This document shows, piece after piece, positions 5,095 through 5,368 of a stretch of DNA of 5,368 nucleotides. How positions within the stretch are numbered: the stretch's first letter is position 1; the number at the start of each line of letters is the position of its first letter. Under the pieces are notes generated by a model. That model did not search any database, was not told the origin of the DNA, and worked only from the letters and a program-made list of their open reading frames with translations. The position numbers and the translations under genes are program-made. This DNA comes from Erysipelotrichia bacterium (GTDB taxonomy: Bacteria > Bacillota_I > Bacilli_A > Erysipelotrichales > Erysipelotrichaceae), in the NCBI GenBank assembly GCA_009929095.1, contig SABF01000124.1, positions 1 to 5,368 on the forward strand, given 5' to 3'.

Positions 5095-5211
5095 TTATAA
5101 AAATAGAACCTCTGATGGGATCAGAGGTTCCGTGATAATGATTATCTTTATTTTGGGGGGAAAGATAATTATGTGTATTTCTGTCATGCATGAATGCTGA
5201 TGTGTTTTCAG
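5095..5211 (-). CDS. Doubtful 38-codon ORF with a CTG start and strong ribosome binding site
   Basis: On the minus strand AAGGAGG (5227-5221) is followed 9 nt later by CTG at 5211 and an open frame of 38 codons that ends in TAA at 5097-5095, within the T-tract of the left-facing terminator. The product would begin LKTHQHSCMTEIHIIIF and has a hydrophobic middle rich in Ile. I recognise no family. For: strong ribosome site at good spacing, and a stop at the transcript end. Against: CTG is a rare start, no ATG or GTG is available near the site, and the frame runs through two hairpins, suggesting structural rather than coding constraint. It may be a leader peptide or an accident. Confidence 0.15.
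   Translation of the reverse strand: MKTHQHSCMTEIHIIIFPPKIKIIIITEPLIPSEVLFL
5098..5130 (-). terminator. Intrinsic terminator facing left, for a minus-strand transcript
   Basis: Perfect 11-bp stem GAACCTCTGAT / ATCAGAGGTTC (5106-5116 and 5120-5130) with a 3-nt loop. Read on the minus strand the stem is followed by TATTTTTAT, while the plus strand has no T-tract after it. It therefore ends transcription coming from the right, back to back with the plus-strand terminator at 5061-5086. Confidence 0.75.
5133..5147. promoter_or_regulatory. Fur-box-like palindrome
   Basis: TGATAATGATTATCT matches the 7-1-7 Fur-family box TGATAATNATTATCA known from Bacillus at all but the last base; the 6-1-6 core GATAAT-G-ATTATC is perfect. 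No clear promoter or confident gene start is adjacent, and the site is also part of an RNA hairpin stem, so it may be a chance match in A/T-rich DNA. Confidence 0.35.
5138..5172. other. Hairpin with a G6 (plus) or C6 (minus) loop
   Basis: ATTATCTTT (5141-5149) and AAAGATAAT (5161-5169) form a perfect 9-bp stem, extended to 12 pairs by G-T, T-A and A-T at 5138-5140 and 5170-5172. The loop is ATTTTGGGGGG. The homopolymer G run exposed in a loop is unusual. On the minus strand it gives a CCCCCC loop able to pair with purine-rich ribosome binding sites such as AAGGAGG at 5221-5227. Confidence 0.5.
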
Positions 5212-5220
5212 CCTTATCGA

Positions 5221-5244
5221 CCTCCTTGTTTATAGTTACAAGGA
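5221..5244 (-). promoter_or_regulatory. Ribosome binding site buried in a hairpin (minus strand)
   Basis: TCCTTGT (5244-5238) pairs with ACAAGGA (5229-5223) across an 8-nt loop, forming 7 bp. The 3' arm contains most of the AAGGAGG site at 5227-5221, so folding would hide it. This is a layout typical of translational control, but the gene it would serve is only the doubtful CTG-start frame. Confidence 0.35.
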
Positions 5245-5268
5245 TAATATCGGTCTCTTAACAAAATA

Positions 5269-5297
5269 TGAATAGTAAGTGAACTTTCAGTGAACAA
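5269..5297 (-). promoter_or_regulatory. Weak promoter-like sequence, minus strand
   Basis: TTGTTC (5297-5292), a 17-nt spacer and TATTCA (5274-5269) on the minus strand. Both boxes match only about half of the consensus. If real, it would start a short RNA of roughly 165 nt ending at the terminator 5130-5098, covering the buried ribosome site and the G6/C6 hairpin. Confidence 0.2.
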
Positions 5298-5320
5298 GTA
5301 TGTGATGCAATACCATAATC

Positions 5321-5368
5321 CTAATAATTATCCTGTTCATCATCCAGCTGATATACGAGTTTCTGTTC
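5321..5368 (-). CDS. Probable C-terminal end of a minus-strand protein entering from the right
   Basis: From the right edge one minus-strand frame is open for 15 codons (EQKLVYQLDDEQDNY) and then stops at TAG (5323-5321). The acidic, hydrophilic composition looks like a real protein tail, unlike the other two minus frames, and the orientation agrees with the left-facing terminator at 5130-5098. Too short to assign a family, and coding is not proven. Confidence 0.35.
   Translation of the reverse strand, partial: EQKLVYQLDDEQDNY

Noticed and set aside
5171..5200. Nine-residue plus-strand peptide frame (MCISVMHEC) after GGGGGGAAAG
   Set aside because: Too short to judge, no plus-strand promoter, and the G-run is better explained as the hairpin loop.
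5305..5368. Plus-strand frame starting at ATG 5305 and open to the right edge (MQYHNPNNY...)
   Set aside because: There is no ribosome binding site. It overlaps the minus-strand frame whose orientation fits the left-facing terminator.

Overview
The window reads as a chromosomal segment of a low-to-moderate GC Bacillota (Firmicutes) bacterium. The evidence is purine-rich Shine-Dalgarno sites, sigma-A-type promoters, a group II ECF vitamin-transporter S component, and a protein that resembles the DUF4299 family. The class is a guess (Erysipelotrichia- or Clostridia-like). No rRNA, tRNA, CRISPR array, insertion sequence or phage gene was seen.

Left part (1-2505, all minus strand): a probable three-gene operon read right to left. 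It holds a CPBP-family intramembrane protease-like protein (2445-1588), a DUF4299-like cytosolic protein (1595-645, overlapping the first by 8 bp) and a calcineurin-like metallophosphoesterase (598 to the left edge, C-terminus missing). A candidate promoter lies at 2475-2505. Centre (2633-3793, minus): an Old Yellow Enzyme-type NADH:flavin oxidoreductase with a C-terminal cysteine cluster and a Gln where the first residue of the usual active-site His pair sits.

Right part (3794-5062, plus): a near-consensus promoter (TTGACA, 17 nt, TAGAAT) with a dyad in its spacer drives an ECF transporter S component after an unusually long leader of about 140 nt. The leader is packed with hairpins and contains a 24-nt imperfect direct repeat whose arms can swap pairing partners. 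This is the best candidate here for an undescribed cis-regulatory element. Next comes a 214-nt gap with a long inverted repeat around a promoter-like sequence, then a 79-aa two-helix membrane protein of unknown function that ends inside a palindromic intrinsic terminator.

Right edge (5087-5368): no confident complete gene. It holds a terminator-like hairpin facing the minus strand, a Fur-box-like palindrome inside an A/T-rich hairpin with a G6 loop, a hairpin that would bury a strong minus-strand ribosome binding site, and what looks like the last 15 codons of a minus-strand gene entering from the right.

The three blocks have no obvious shared pathway. The ECF S component and the flavin oxidoreductase are divergently transcribed from a 269-nt region, so shared control is possible but not shown.
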